This document shows, piece after piece, positions 35,607-44,735 of a stretch of DNA of 64,000 nt. Within the stretch, counting starts at the first letter, position 1; each line of letters opens with the position of its first letter. The notes beneath the pieces are model-generated. The model had not been told where the DNA came from, made no database searches, and saw only the letters and a program-made list of their open reading frames with translations. This stretch comes from Paenibacillus sp. J31TS4 (GTDB taxonomy: Bacteria > Bacillota > Bacilli > Paenibacillales > NBRC-103111). The position numbers and the translations under genes are program-made. The DNA is taken from the NCBI RefSeq assembly GCF_018403265.1, contig NZ_BOSI01000001.1:248001-312000 (forward strand). Direction: 5' to 3'.

Positions 35607-35939
35607 TCAGCCTGCGCCTGCCCGCCAGACTTTGGCCGGCACGAGAAGAAGGCGGACGAGGAGCAGCCGGGACAGCGCGTTCCGCAGCCGGAAAAACGAA
35701 CCGAGCCGGTCTCGTTGTTCGGGCTGCGGAACCGCGGTCCGCCGTTTGGCCGGGAGGCTGGCGCGGAATAGTGCCGTCCCGGTCATGCTGATGAAGGCGG
35801 CGAGAAGCTCCGTGCCGCACAGCTTGAATAGGCCTGCGTACAGGAGCGGGCTGACGAGACATTCCTGAACGATGAAGCGGGCGATGTCCGACCGGTCGAT
35901 GACGAAGATGACGATCTCAGGGGAAGCTATCGGTCTCAG
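35607..35939 (-). CDS. Hypothetical protein, 110 residues, probable CTG start
   Basis: The open frame reads RPIASPEIVIFVIDRSDIARF and continues through a moderately hydrophobic middle (VQECLVSPLLYAGLFKL) to a basic C-terminus (RLRNALSRLLLVRLLLVPAKVW). There is no ATG, GTG or TTG at its beginning, but CTG at 35939 lies 8 bases after GAGGAGG, a strong site. Codon composition looks genuine. No family is recognised. It may be peripheral to the membrane. It is convergent with the winged-helix/GyrB gene. Confidence 0.45.
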   Translation of the reverse strand: MRPIASPEIVIFVIDRSDIARFIVQECLVSPLLYAGLFKLCGTELLAAFISMTGTALFRASLPAKRRTAVPQPEQRDRLGSFFRLRNALSRLLLVRLLLVPAKVWRAGAG

Positions 35940-36094
35940 ACGGGTTCCTCCTCGAATAAAATGCGCCTTCCAAGTTTATGTCGGAATGAGGCGGATTAAT
36001 CCAGATTTTGCCGAAGGCTCGACCCAAGCCCATGGTGTTGAAGGCTAGGTCTCCGGGATCTTGCTTCCCTATTCTGCCAGGCGCGGGTTATGAT

Positions 36095-36125
36095 GGAGAG
36101 CATGAGGGAGAGCATGAGGGAGAGC
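36095..36125. repeat. Tandem 12-base repeat
   Basis: GGAGAGCATGAG occurs two and a half times in tandem. It lies inside a 41-codon open frame (36090-36215) that ends 15 bases before murE but lacks a good ribosome site; I do not call that frame a gene. The rest of 35940-36230 shows nothing else. Confidence 0.6.
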
Positions 36126-36230
36126 AGACGGCGAAGCATTCGGCCTGACTGGCATAGACGGTGGTCTGCCTACAGCGACGACCATGCCGGGTCGCCCGAG
36201 CTCCGAGCGATGTGAGGGGAGAGCGTAGAA

Positions 36231-37742
36231 ATGATACTGAAGGAAGCGGCAAAGTTAATCAAGACAGCTGTGCTGCGAGGGGACGGCGAAACTGCATTTT
36301 CGGGCATTCAGATGCATACGGCCAAGCTCGCGCCCGGCGACCTGTTCGTCTGCGTGCCGGCCATTCCCGGTCAGCTGACCGATCGCCATGCTTATGCCGG
36401 GAAAGCTTGGGAAGCCGGGGCGTCGGCACTGGTCGTGGAGCGGGAACTGGACGTTCCGCTGCCGCAGCTCGTCGTCAAGGATGCCCGGTATGCGATGGCC
36501 GTTATCGCCGCGGCTTTTTACCGGCATCCGAGCCGGGAGCTCAAGCTGATCGCCCTAACCGGCACGAACGGCAAAACGACGACCAGCTACATCATAGAGG
36601 CCATTTTGGGTCATGCCGGTTACCGGACGGGGCTCATGGGCAATATTGCGACCAAAATCGGGGACACGGAATGGGAAACGGACATCAATACCCAGGAGCC
36701 TCCCGCCCTGCAGGCCAATCTGCGGCGGATGGCCGATGCCGGCGTCCAGTATTGCGTCATGGAAGCGACCTCCCAAGGACTCGCGACGGGACGAGTGGTC
36801 GGCTGCTCCTTTCGGACGGCGGTCTTCACCAACCTGACGCAGGATCATCTCGATTTCCACGGCACGATGGAGGACTACCGGGCGGCCAAGGGGCTATTGT
36901 TCTCCAGGCTCGGCAATGCGGAGCTTGGAGGAGACGACGAAAGGCGTTACGCTGTGCTGAACGCCGACGACGAGGCGTCGGCTTACATGAAGAGACAAAC
37001 CGCGGCGGAAGTACTGACGTACGGCATCCGCAACCCGGCGGATGTTCAGGCGTCCGACATGCAGCTTACCCCGCGGGGAACCCGGTTCCGCCTGACATCC
37101 TTCGCAGGAGAAGCGGAGCTGACGACGAAGCTGGTCGGCGCGTTCAACGTTGAGAATGTGCTGGCCGCAGTGACGGCCTGCCTGGCGGAGAACATACCAC
37201 TGTCCGTTATCCGAGACGGTTTGGCCGCCATGCCTCCTGTTCGCGGACGGATGGAAGTAATAGACGAGGGACAGGACTTTCTCGTGCTCGTAGATTACGC
37301 GCATACGCCTGACGGACTCGAGAGCGCTCTCTCGTCGATCCGGGGCTTTGCCGAGGGACGCATCATTACGTTGTTCGGCTGCGGAGGCGACCGCGACCGC
37401 TCGAAGCGTCCGATGATGGGTCGTACAGCGGCCGCATACAGCGACTGCATCGTGCTGACCTCAGACAATCCCCGTCTTGAAGATCCCGAAGCTATCTTGG
37501 ACGGGATCGAGGAGGGGATCCGGGACGCCGGCTGGGCGGAGGATCGGGTTGAACGGATAGCCGACCGCCGCGAGGCAATCGCCCGGGCGATCCGGCTGGC
37601 GCAGCCTGGCGATGTCGTCTATCTCGCCGGCAAAGGCCATGAGACGTACCAGCTCATCGAGGGCCGCAAGCTCGAGCTGGACGACCGTGAAGAAGCGCAA
37701 AAAGTTCTTCGCACGCTAGTGCAGGGAGGGAACAGCCGCTGA
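36231..37742 (+). CDS. murE: UDP-N-acetylmuramyl-tripeptide synthetase (meso-diaminopimelate adding)
   Basis: A 503-residue Mur ligase that adds the third amino acid to the peptidoglycan precursor. The ATP loop TGTNGKTTTSYIIEAIL is near residue 109, the central FTNLTQDHLDFHGT is typical, and SDNPRLEDP carries the DNPR motif that selects meso-diaminopimelate. The usual EVSSHAL segment reads MEATSQGL, so it is somewhat divergent. It stands alone, outside a division/cell-wall cluster, so it may be a second copy or a specialised paralogue. An LCP gene follows on the same strand. The start follows GAGGGGAGAG. Confidence 0.88.
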   Translation: MILKEAAKLIKTAVLRGDGETAFSGIQMHTAKLAPGDLFVCVPAIPGQLTDRHAYAGKAWEAGASALVVERELDVPLPQLVVKDARYAMAVIAAAFYRHPSRELKLIALTGTNGKTTTSYIIEAILGHAGYRTGLMGNIATKIGDTEWETDINTQEPPALQANLRRMADAGVQYCVMEATSQGLATGRVVGCSFRTAVFTNLTQDHLDFHGTMEDYRAAKGLLFSRLGNAELGGDDERRYAVLNADDEASAYMKRQTAAEVLTYGIRNPADVQASDMQLTPRGTRFRLTSFAGEAELTTKLVGAFNVENVLAAVTACLAENIPLSVIRDGLAAMPPVRGRMEVIDEGQDFLVLVDYAHTPDGLESALSSIRGFAEGRIITLFGCGGDRDRSKRPMMGRTAAAYSDCIVLTSDNPRLEDPEAILDGIEEGIRDAGWAEDRVERIADRREAIARAIRLAQPGDVVYLAGKGHETYQLIEGRKLELDDREEAQKVLRTLVQGGNSR

Positions 37743-37944
37743 TAGTCATTCCTCTACCCACTTAGCAGAGAACAGGAATAAGAACTAGAGAATCAAAGAG
37801 AATACGAGAATGGACACGTATCCTTCCATTTTTTAACTCGATATCCCAGGCATTTGGCAAATTTTGCGCTTTCACGCGCTTTCCGGTAGAATGTTGAAGG
37901 TGTCCGGCCAGCTTCTACAGACTACGGAAAGTGAGGACAGAGCG

Positions 37945-39234
37945 TTGAACCGACGACCAAGACGATTACGCAGAAAAAAACGCCCTCGCTGGCAACGGCT
38001 CTTGATTCGGCTGATAGGAGGATGTCTCCTCCTGTTTGTCGGCGCCGGAGGCCTGTACGCCAGCAGCCTGTACCAGAAAGCCGATGAGGTCATCACGCAA
38101 GTCGGCACGGCGGAGCAGGTGCCAAAGGAGGAGGCGGCCCAGACGAAGCCGCTGACAATTCTGCTTATGGGCACCGATTACCGCGAAGAAACGCAAAGCA
38201 TGAACACCGATGTCATGATGGGCATCGCACTCAATCCGAAAACCAAATCCGCGACCGTCGTGTCTCTGCCGAGAGACCTGGAGATGGAGCCGGAAGGCTT
38301 TAGGGCGCACAAGGCGAACTTTTTTTACCCTCATTTCTATGCGGAGAACAAAGAGACCGCATTCGGCAAATCGAAGGATCTCTACGGAGAATTCTTCGGT
38401 TTGCCCTTCGATTACATGGTGACGATTGACTTCGAAGGCTTCGTCAAGGCGATCGACGAGCTCGGAGGCCTCACCCTGGACGTCGATATGGACATGCGGT
38501 ATGTGGATGAAGCCGATGGCACGAACATCGACCTGAAGCAGGGCACCCAGCTGCTCAGCGGCAAGGAGACGCTGGACTTCATCCGGTACCGCAAGTCGAA
38601 TCGCGGGACTGAGGAGTCGAGCGATTACGAGCGCAACCGCCGGCAGCAGCAGGTACTGGATGCGATCGTCGGCAAGCTGGGGACGGTGGACGGCGCCGCC
38701 AAGCTCGGCCAGCTGCTCGAAGCGGTCGGCAGCGAGATGAAGACGGATATTCCGGCGGATCAGATCAAGAACATGATCAAAACGTACTATTCGATCAAGC
38801 GGGAGAACATTAAGTACATGCCTCTGGAAGGCGAATGGGTCAGTCCGTTCGTGGAGGTGGAGGAGAACAAGCTCCAGGAGGCGAGAGACGCGCTGCGCAA
38901 GGAAGCAGGCCTCCCGGTTTCTTCCGTGGAAGAGAAAAACGAGGGACCCGGCAAAACCGGCGAAACCGGCGATTCCGATTCTTCCCGAACTGAAGGCCCG
39001 GCAGTCGAACGAACGGATGCCCCCGAGCGGACCGGGACGTGGATAGAAGAGGACACGGGGAGCGACAGCCGCGAACCGGACGGCCCCGACTCGAGCCGGG
39101 CCGGGGACGCCGAGGACTCCGTGTACAGGGAATCAACGGATACGGATCTATCCTCTCAGCCGGGTGAGGAGATTGGGAGTCCGGATGACTCGTCCGACCT
39201 CAGCCCTTCTCTGGAAAGCGGGATCTCCCGGTAG
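37945..39234 (+). CDS. LytR-CpsA-Psr (LCP) family cell-wall ligase
   Basis: About 429 residues from a TTG start preceded by AAGTGAGGA. A basic cytoplasmic N-terminus (RRPRRLRRKKRPRWQR) and one membrane helix (about 20-40) precede the LCP domain: LLMGTDYREETQSMNTDVMM, SLPRDLEME, GLPFDYMVTIDFEGFVKAIDELGG and the RYRKSNRGTEESSDYERNRRQQQVL segment with its catalytic arginines. LCP enzymes attach teichoic acids or capsular glycans to peptidoglycan from lipid-linked donors. The last ~110 residues are an acidic, Ser/Glu/Asp/Pro-rich disordered tail, longer than in most relatives. The ORF begins upstream (37864), but those starts lack ribosome sites. Confidence 0.88.
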   Translation: MNRRPRRLRRKKRPRWQRLLIRLIGGCLLLFVGAGGLYASSLYQKADEVITQVGTAEQVPKEEAAQTKPLTILLMGTDYREETQSMNTDVMMGIALNPKTKSATVVSLPRDLEMEPEGFRAHKANFFYPHFYAENKETAFGKSKDLYGEFFGLPFDYMVTIDFEGFVKAIDELGGLTLDVDMDMRYVDEADGTNIDLKQGTQLLSGKETLDFIRYRKSNRGTEESSDYERNRRQQQVLDAIVGKLGTVDGAAKLGQLLEAVGSEMKTDIPADQIKNMIKTYYSIKRENIKYMPLEGEWVSPFVEVEENKLQEARDALRKEAGLPVSSVEEKNEGPGKTGETGDSDSSRTEGPAVERTDAPERTGTWIEEDTGSDSREPDGPDSSRAGDAEDSVYRESTDTDLSSQPGEEIGSPDDSSDLSPSLESGISR

Positions 39235-39449
39235 TCGTCCAAGGGAGCGGGGAGCGGCCTTTGAAGCTTCCTTCTAATGATGGATTCCGGCGCAAACCTC
39301 TTTACGTTCGCCGCTTCCGGCTTCGGAGCCAACCCGCTCCATCCGCAAGTTCGGAGCACGAGCATTCGCTTTGCTCTTCGACGAATAAGACCAACGAGCA
39401 ATGGAGACATAGATTACATAGGCCAGTAGAAGAGAAGAGGTGACGCCCA

Positions 39450-39902
39450 TTGGCGAATGTCGATATGACATCGCTCATCCTGCTGCTTCTCGCAGCGTTG
39501 GGCTTGTTCAGCAGCAATGTGACGGTAACCGTAGCGATGCTTGTCCTGCTTCTGCTGCGGGTGACGCGCATGGACCAGGTCTTTCCCTGGATCGAAAAAT
39601 ACGGCCTGACGATCGGTATTGTCGTCCTGACGATCGGCGTCATGTCGCCGATTGCGAGCGGCAAGCTCGGCATCGACGAGATCATGCGTTCGTTCCTGCA
39701 TTGGAAGTCGCTGCTCGCGATTGCCATCGGCATGCTGGTCGCCTATCTGGGCGGACGCGGCGTCACTCTTATGGGCAGCCAGCCGACGATTGTCGCCGGG
39801 CTGCTCATCGGCACCGTGCTGGGCGTGGCCCTGTTCCGGGGCGTGCCCGTCGGCCCCCTGATCGCGGCGGGCCTGCTGTCGCTCCTGATCGGCCGATCCT
39901 GA
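39450..39902 (+). CDS. DUF441 family membrane protein
   Basis: A 150-residue integral membrane protein with about four helices, matching the DUF441 (YeaL/YtwI) family of unknown function; the [17 protein letters not shown] and [38 protein letters not shown] segments are characteristic. The TTG start follows AAGAGGTGA. It stands alone, closed by the long hairpin at 39950. Confidence 0.88.
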   Translation: MANVDMTSLILLLLAALGLFSSNVTVTVAMLVLLLLRVTRMDQVFPWIEKYGLTIGIVVLTIGVMSPIASGKLGIDEIMRSFLHWKSLLAIAIGMLVAYLGGRGVTLMGSQPTIVAGLLIGTVLGVALFRGVPVGPLIAAGLLSLLIGRS

Positions 39903-39949
39903 AGGAGGCATAGGGGCGAGCCCCATCCTCCCGTGTGCCCGGCCAAACG

Positions 39950-40051
39950 AAAAAAACCGTTTCCCTGACCGGGAACGGATCCCTGCTGCGAGACGCTTCG
40001 GCTGTCTCGGGCAACAGGATCCGCTTCCGGACTAAAGGAAACGGTTTTTTT
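39950..40051. terminator. 102-base near-continuous hairpin between convergent genes
   Basis: AAAAAAACCGTTTCC at the left pairs with GGAAACGGTTTTTTT at the right. The inside continues with CCGGGAACGGATCC against GGATCCGCTTCCGG, and the apex is CGAGAC/GTCTCG. It should terminate transcription from both sides and is much longer than needed for that. Confidence 0.75.
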
Positions 40052-40068
40052 GTGTGAAGAGGCAGACT

Positions 40069-41208
40069 TCATCGATGCGGCGCCTTCGCGGCAGGCGGTT
40101 TCTCGCGGGTCCGCCATTTCCGGAACTGGAACACCGCGAGGATGATTCCTGCAAACAGCAGCACGCTCAGGTTGTCCACGATGATCGCGTCGTACAGAAC
40201 CGGGGATGCGGAGCCGTTCTGCACCGCCAGGACCCCGCCCGTGAGATGGACGCCGAGCAGCATGCCGTAGTCCCGGAGCGGCCGGAGCCAGCCCGTTTCA
40301 CGGCGCCAATATCTCCCTACAAAAACGAGCAGGGCGATATTCATGAGGATAATGCCGGCGGAAGGGGAAGCGTCTGCGAACATATCGTCATCAAGCAGCC
40401 AGTGCGGCATCCAGAAGTAGGCGACGAGCAGATTGAAGACGAGCAAGACGGCATAAGCGGGCAGAAACAGCTTGCGGTCGTTGACGGACTGCTTGGCCCG
40501 CCTGACCTCCTTCATGCGGGACGTCCGGAAGACAGGAAGGTCGGAATACTGCGAGTGGCCGACCAAAATCTTTTCGATCTGCTCGCCGTAGACGAGCTTT
40601 GGGATTTCGTCGTAGCACGACTCGTAATCCTCAAGCTTCAGCTCCTCGACATTCTCGGGCGTATAGAGAATCGGAAGGCCATGCGTTTCGAACTTCCTCA
40701 TCCAAGTATCCAGCTCGGTTCCATCTCCAAGTCCGAACATCGAGTAACGGACGGTTCCGTCTTCGTTTTCCGATTTCATGATAATCTTGGCTCCGACTCG
40801 ATAACAGCCGCGGCTGTTGGATCCAGAGGAGATATACGAAGTCGTTCGCCCGATCAACACCTCTCGCATCCGCTCGAACGGAATAAGCTCTTCTTCCGTA
40901 TAGCCGGACTTCAAATCTTTGAAGTACGTGTAGTAGCCCTCGTCCCTCAGCTCGCACAGCACCTCGATATTGTTGTTGAACCGGGTGATGACATATACGA
41001 TCCGAGTGATGAACAAGATGAAGCCTCCGATCGGGAAGCAGAACAGCGCGCCGACCCAATCCTGTATGACGACGAAATAGACGCCCAGGCCAAGCCCTCC
41101 GACTCCAATGCAAGCGAGTAAGCCGATAAGGACGATTTGAGCGACTTTTGCCCAGCCGGGTACCCGGTTCGAATATTTGAGATCTTTGCCGCCGCGCATT
41201 TCGATCAT
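40069..41208 (-). CDS. Uncharacterised multi-pass membrane protein
   Basis: A 379-residue protein with two N-terminal helices (about 20-45 and 52-75), a soluble domain of about 175 residues containing NNNIEVLCELRDEGYYTYFKDLKSGYTEEELIPFERM, and three or four more helices (about 255-350). No catalytic motif is recognised. The middle domain recalls small PH-like sensor folds seen in Firmicute membrane proteins, but this is only an impression. ATG at 41208 has AAAGGGGG upstream. Single gene. Confidence 0.65.
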   Translation of the reverse strand: MIEMRGGKDLKYSNRVPGWAKVAQIVLIGLLACIGVGGLGLGVYFVVIQDWVGALFCFPIGGFILFITRIVYVITRFNNNIEVLCELRDEGYYTYFKDLKSGYTEEELIPFERMREVLIGRTTSYISSGSNSRGCYRVGAKIIMKSENEDGTVRYSMFGLGDGTELDTWMRKFETHGLPILYTPENVEELKLEDYESCYDEIPKLVYGEQIEKILVGHSQYSDLPVFRTSRMKEVRRAKQSVNDRKLFLPAYAVLLVFNLLVAYFWMPHWLLDDDMFADASPSAGIILMNIALLVFVGRYWRRETGWLRPLRDYGMLLGVHLTGGVLAVQNGSASPVLYDAIIVDNLSVLLFAGIILAVFQFRKWRTREKPPAAKAPHR

Positions 41209-41683
41209 GCGGGCATACCCCCTTTCGCCAAATCTGTTGGAAGTCTTATACGCGGTAACCGGTCAAAAGGTTTCCCGCTGGCTCGCGATGCCGCACCAAG
41301 CGCGGTGATGTCACGCAGAAACGCCACTTTTCTTATCCGAATAAGGTCCGATCACCCGTCTGCGAACTACTACGTTGGCGTCTTCTTTTGGCCTCAAGCG
41401 CGCTATTCCTGCAGAGGAAGGCAAGCGCAGGAAAGAATTGACTCATTCAGTTCAGGAATTTACCGCTTTTGGCCGCCCGGTGTTCTTATAATGAGAGGGA
41501 ACCGGAGAGGGGAGCGGGCGATTACGGGAGTCGGTTGAAATCATGGTGCCAAACCTGAACGCGGACAAGGTGAACGGTTATGACCCTGGTCCATGCAACC
41601 TCTGCGGCTCCTGATCAAGAATCCAACCCCGTATCCGGAACGTTTTCCAAAAAACGCGATTTCCTCTAAGGAGGGGAGAGTCC
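41209..41683. other. Intergenic region without a gene
   Basis: About 475 bases between divergent genes. A TATAAT at 41487-41492, properly placed for the SIS operon, is the only clear signal, and its -35 is not obvious. No convincing reading frame or RNA element was seen. Confidence 0.4.
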
Positions 41684-42418
41684 ATGCAGTCCTATTTCGA
41701 GCAAGTGTCGAAGGTTTTGGAGACGATTCAAAAGACACAGCAAGCCGCCATGCAGCAAGCGGCAGCCGTCTGTGCGGAAGCCATCTCCTCACAGCGGATG
41801 ATTTTTATTCTCGGAACGGGGCATTCCCATATGCTGGCGGAGGAGCCCTACTATCGAGCGGGCGGTCTGGTGCCGATCCTCCCGATTCTCGACACCGGGC
41901 TAATGCTGCACGAGGACGCCGTGAAGAGCACGCAGCTGGAGCGGCTGAAGGGCTATGCGGCGATTCTGCTCGACAGAGCGGGCGTCGGCAGAGGCGATGT
42001 GCTGTTCATCGCCTCCAACTCCGGCATCAACAGCGTGCCGGTCGAAGCGGCGTTGGAAGCTCGACAACGCGGCGCTTATGTCATCGCGCTCACGTCGCTT
42101 GCCCATTCTCGCCATGCCGAGCCGCGCCACCCGTCCGGCAGCAGGCTGTACGAGGCGGCGGATCTTGTGCTGGACAACTGCGGCGTCCACGGAGATGCAG
42201 CCGTCCATCTGGAGGGGCTGGAGACTCCGATCGGCCCGACTTCGACGATCGCCGGTGCGTTTATCATGAACAGTATCGTTGTGAAGATATGTGAAAATCT
42301 GCTGGCGTCCGGGGTGGAACCGCCTGTGTTCCGCAGCGCGAATGTAGCCGGGGGAGAGGCGCATAACAACGAACTCATCGAGCGCCTTCGGCAGGCGGGG
42401 TATCGGCTGCGGCTATGA
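41684..42418 (+). CDS. SIS-domain sugar-phosphate isomerase/binding protein
   Basis: A 244-residue SIS protein of the UPF0309 (sugar isomerase domain) type. FILGTGHSHMLAEEPYYRAGGLVPI and VLFIASNSGINSVPVEAALEARQRGAYVIALTS are the phosphosugar-binding parts; a helical lid precedes them. It most likely acts on an amino-sugar phosphate, given the kinase that overlaps it by 4 bases and the convergent nagA. First gene of a three-gene operon; strong AAGGAGGGG ribosome site. Whether it isomerises or senses the sugar is open. Confidence 0.82.
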   Translation: MQSYFEQVSKVLETIQKTQQAAMQQAAAVCAEAISSQRMIFILGTGHSHMLAEEPYYRAGGLVPILPILDTGLMLHEDAVKSTQLERLKGYAAILLDRAGVGRGDVLFIASNSGINSVPVEAALEARQRGAYVIALTSLAHSRHAEPRHPSGSRLYEAADLVLDNCGVHGDAAVHLEGLETPIGPTSTIAGAFIMNSIVVKICENLLASGVEPPVFRSANVAGGEAHNNELIERLRQAGYRLRL

Positions 42419-43368
42419 CGAACCGGACCTATCTCTTGGGCATCGACGGAGGCGGGAGCAAGACGGATGCAATGCTGGAATGCAGAGAAACGGGAGAGAG
42501 GCATCGGCTGACGGGCGGCCCGCTCAACGCGATCACGGACGGAAAGGCGGTGGCCCTCCGTCAATTGTTGGAGCTTTCGGATCGCATCGGGCAGCTCTTG
42601 CTGGAGTACAACGGCCGGTTGTCGAGCGCGGTGATTGCCACCGCCTGCCATATCGGATCCGCAGATAGCTCCCACTGGTCCATCCAAGCTCTGGTGGACC
42701 GGTTTCCGGGGGCCCGGGTGATCGGATGCGAAGATACGGAGGTAGCGCTGTATGGGGCATTGGCAGGCGAGCCAGGCATTCTCGTCATCGCCGGGACCGG
42801 TTCGGCAGCCGTAGCGCTCGGTACGGACGGCCATATCGTTTCCTGCGGCGGCTGGGGTCCCTGGTTCGGAGATGAAGGGAGCGGCTACTGGATCGGCTGC
42901 GAAGCGCTGCGCTCCGCGGCGCGGGCGGCGGATGGCAGGGGGCCGGAGACGATGCTTCGGCAGCTGCTGGCGGAGCGTCTCGGGATTCGCCGCTTTGCCA
43001 TGCGAGAAGTGGCGGAAGAAATCTATGGCGCCGGTTGGAGCCGGAAGGAAATCGCCTCGCTGACGAGGCCGGTCGCGGAGGCGGCAGCACGATCGGACAT
43101 GGTTGCCCTGTCCATCCTCCAGCGCGCGGCCGACTGGCTCGCCGAGCATGCGAGCACGCTGCATGACCGGTTGACCGGACGTACGCCGGCGGTTGCCTCT
43201 TATGCGGGAGGAGCCTTCGCCATAGGCGAGCTGCTGATCGGACCGCTGCGGGAGCGTCTGGCCGCCTCCCGGATTCGGCTTGTTCCCCCGCTTCTGTCTC
43301 CCGTCGAAGGAGCGCTTGAGCTGGCAAGGAAGGAAGCGAACGAGAAGGAGGAGCGATCCGCGACATGA
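42415..43368 (+). CDS. BadF/BadG-type kinase, probable N-acetylglucosamine kinase
   Basis: A 317-residue ASKHA-fold ATPase of the BadF/BadG/BcrA group that includes mammalian N-acetylglucosamine kinase. The N-terminal GIDGGGSKTDAML phosphate loop, the EDTEVALYGA segment, VIAGTGSAAVALG and GWGPWFGDEGSGYWIG are typical of GlcNAc kinases; the usual iron-sulfur cysteines of BcrA/D activases are absent. It would produce GlcNAc-6-phosphate, the substrate of NagA encoded convergently at 44736. ATGA overlaps with both neighbours indicate translational coupling. Confidence 0.83.
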   Translation: MTNRTYLLGIDGGGSKTDAMLECRETGERHRLTGGPLNAITDGKAVALRQLLELSDRIGQLLLEYNGRLSSAVIATACHIGSADSSHWSIQALVDRFPGARVIGCEDTEVALYGALAGEPGILVIAGTGSAAVALGTDGHIVSCGGWGPWFGDEGSGYWIGCEALRSAARAADGRGPETMLRQLLAERLGIRRFAMREVAEEIYGAGWSRKEIASLTRPVAEAAARSDMVALSILQRAADWLAEHASTLHDRLTGRTPAVASYAGGAFAIGELLIGPLRERLAASRIRLVPPLLSPVEGALELARKEANEKEERSAT

Positions 43369-44654
43369 CAAGGAAGCTGCATTTGGGAGTGCGCAAGGTT
43401 GATATTACGCCCATGGAGCCGGTACCGCTTGCAGGCTTTGCGGTCCGAAGCGGGCAGGGGCCGTTCACAGGCGTGTCGGAGAGGTTGTTCGCCCGCCTGT
43501 TTGTGTTCGATAGTCAAGCTCTTGATGATGACGGGGCCGCGAAACGCGCTCTATTGGTGTCCGCCGATTTGATCTGGTGGGGGAGCGAACGGGTGCCCCG
43601 CTTGAAAGCGCGCATCTCGGAACGCTATGGGATCGAGCCGGACGCGATTCTGCTGCACGGGACACATACCCACTCTGGCCCACAAACGTCTGCTCTGTTC
43701 ACCTCGTATCTGGGCGTTCCCGACGAAGCCTACCTGGACTCACTCGAGACAAACGTGGTGAACGGAATTGCCGAAGCGATCCATGATCTGGAACCGGTCC
43801 ATACCGCCAAAGGAACGGGGAAGTCGGAGCTGGCGATCAACCGCAGAGGGCTGCGGCGGACACCTCCTGAGCTGCGCACGGCCGACCAGGAGGTGAGCGT
43901 GCTGCGTTACACCCGGGAGGATGGCTCCGTCAAGGCGATTCTCGCGCATTATGCTTGTCACCCTGTCATTACGGACGAGAATCGCGTCTCGCCGGATTAT
44001 GTCGGGATCGCCATGTCCGAAGTGGAGGGGCACTTCGGCAAGGGTACCGTCTGTGGCTTCCTGCAAGGGACATGCGGCGACCTGAACCCGGGAGACGGGA
44101 AGGCGGTGCTTCAGGGCCGACACGACCTCGTTGTGCAGGCCGGCCGTTCGTTCGCGCAGGCTATCCTGCGAACTCTAGAGGAGCCGATGGCCGAGCTGCC
44201 CGCCGTCGGGCTGAGCTGGCGGACGGTAACCGTTCCGCTGCCGCTTGCTTCCTTGCCCGAGCCGGATGTCTTGGCGAGCGGGGAGGCACTGCCGGGCGTT
44301 CAGGGAGAATGGCACCGGATCCAAAGGAGCCGGTATGCGCAGCTGAAGCCGGAGCTTCCGATCACGCTGACGCTCCTCCGGCTGGCGGAAGGGTGTTCGC
44401 TTCTCGCGATGGATGCGGAGGTGGTGGTCGACTATGGGTTGGCTATCAAACGCCGGTCTCTGGGAGAGGTTCTGCCGGTCGGCTACACGAACGGCATGCT
44501 CGGGTACGTCCCTACCGCCGAGATGCTGGAGGAGGGTGGGTATGAGGCAGTCGAATCGACCGTCTACTTCGCCATGCCGTCGGTTTTCTCGCGCGAGGTG
44601 GAGCCGATCATGATGCAGGCTATCAACTCGCTGTTATGCGGGTATGGCCAATAG
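43365..44654 (+). CDS. Neutral-ceramidase-like protein, catalytic serine apparently replaced
   Basis: A 429-residue protein resembling the N-terminal domain of neutral/alkaline ceramidases, a zinc amidohydrolase fold. Zinc-site parts GTHTHSGPQTS and ILAHYACHPVI are present. In true ceramidases the nucleophile lies in NCGDVSPN; here the segment is TCGDLNPGDG, with Asn at the serine position. There is no signal peptide, unlike secreted ceramidases. It is translationally coupled to a GlcNAc-type kinase, so an intracellular amino-sugar derivative is a likelier substrate than ceramide (inference). Confidence 0.8.
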   Translation: MTRKLHLGVRKVDITPMEPVPLAGFAVRSGQGPFTGVSERLFARLFVFDSQALDDDGAAKRALLVSADLIWWGSERVPRLKARISERYGIEPDAILLHGTHTHSGPQTSALFTSYLGVPDEAYLDSLETNVVNGIAEAIHDLEPVHTAKGTGKSELAINRRGLRRTPPELRTADQEVSVLRYTREDGSVKAILAHYACHPVITDENRVSPDYVGIAMSEVEGHFGKGTVCGFLQGTCGDLNPGDGKAVLQGRHDLVVQAGRSFAQAILRTLEEPMAELPAVGLSWRTVTVPLPLASLPEPDVLASGEALPGVQGEWHRIQRSRYAQLKPELPITLTLLRLAEGCSLLAMDAEVVVDYGLAIKRRSLGEVLPVGYTNGMLGYVPTAEMLEEGGYEAVESTVYFAMPSVFSREVEPIMMQAINSLLCGYGQ

Positions 44655-44735
44655 AGAAAGCAGGGAGAGCCGACAGCTAACAAGCTTCCCTCTTCAAGAA
44701 GCCGCCAGGCTTGGCCCTCGCTCACTTGTCGGCTG

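Noticed and set aside
35535-35868. Plus-strand frames of 78 residues
   Set aside because: Basic, arginine/proline-rich shadow products opposite the better-supported minus-strand ORF.
36090-36215. 41-codon frame ending just before murE
   Set aside because: Mostly made of a tandem DNA repeat and a basic tail, with a poor ribosome site.
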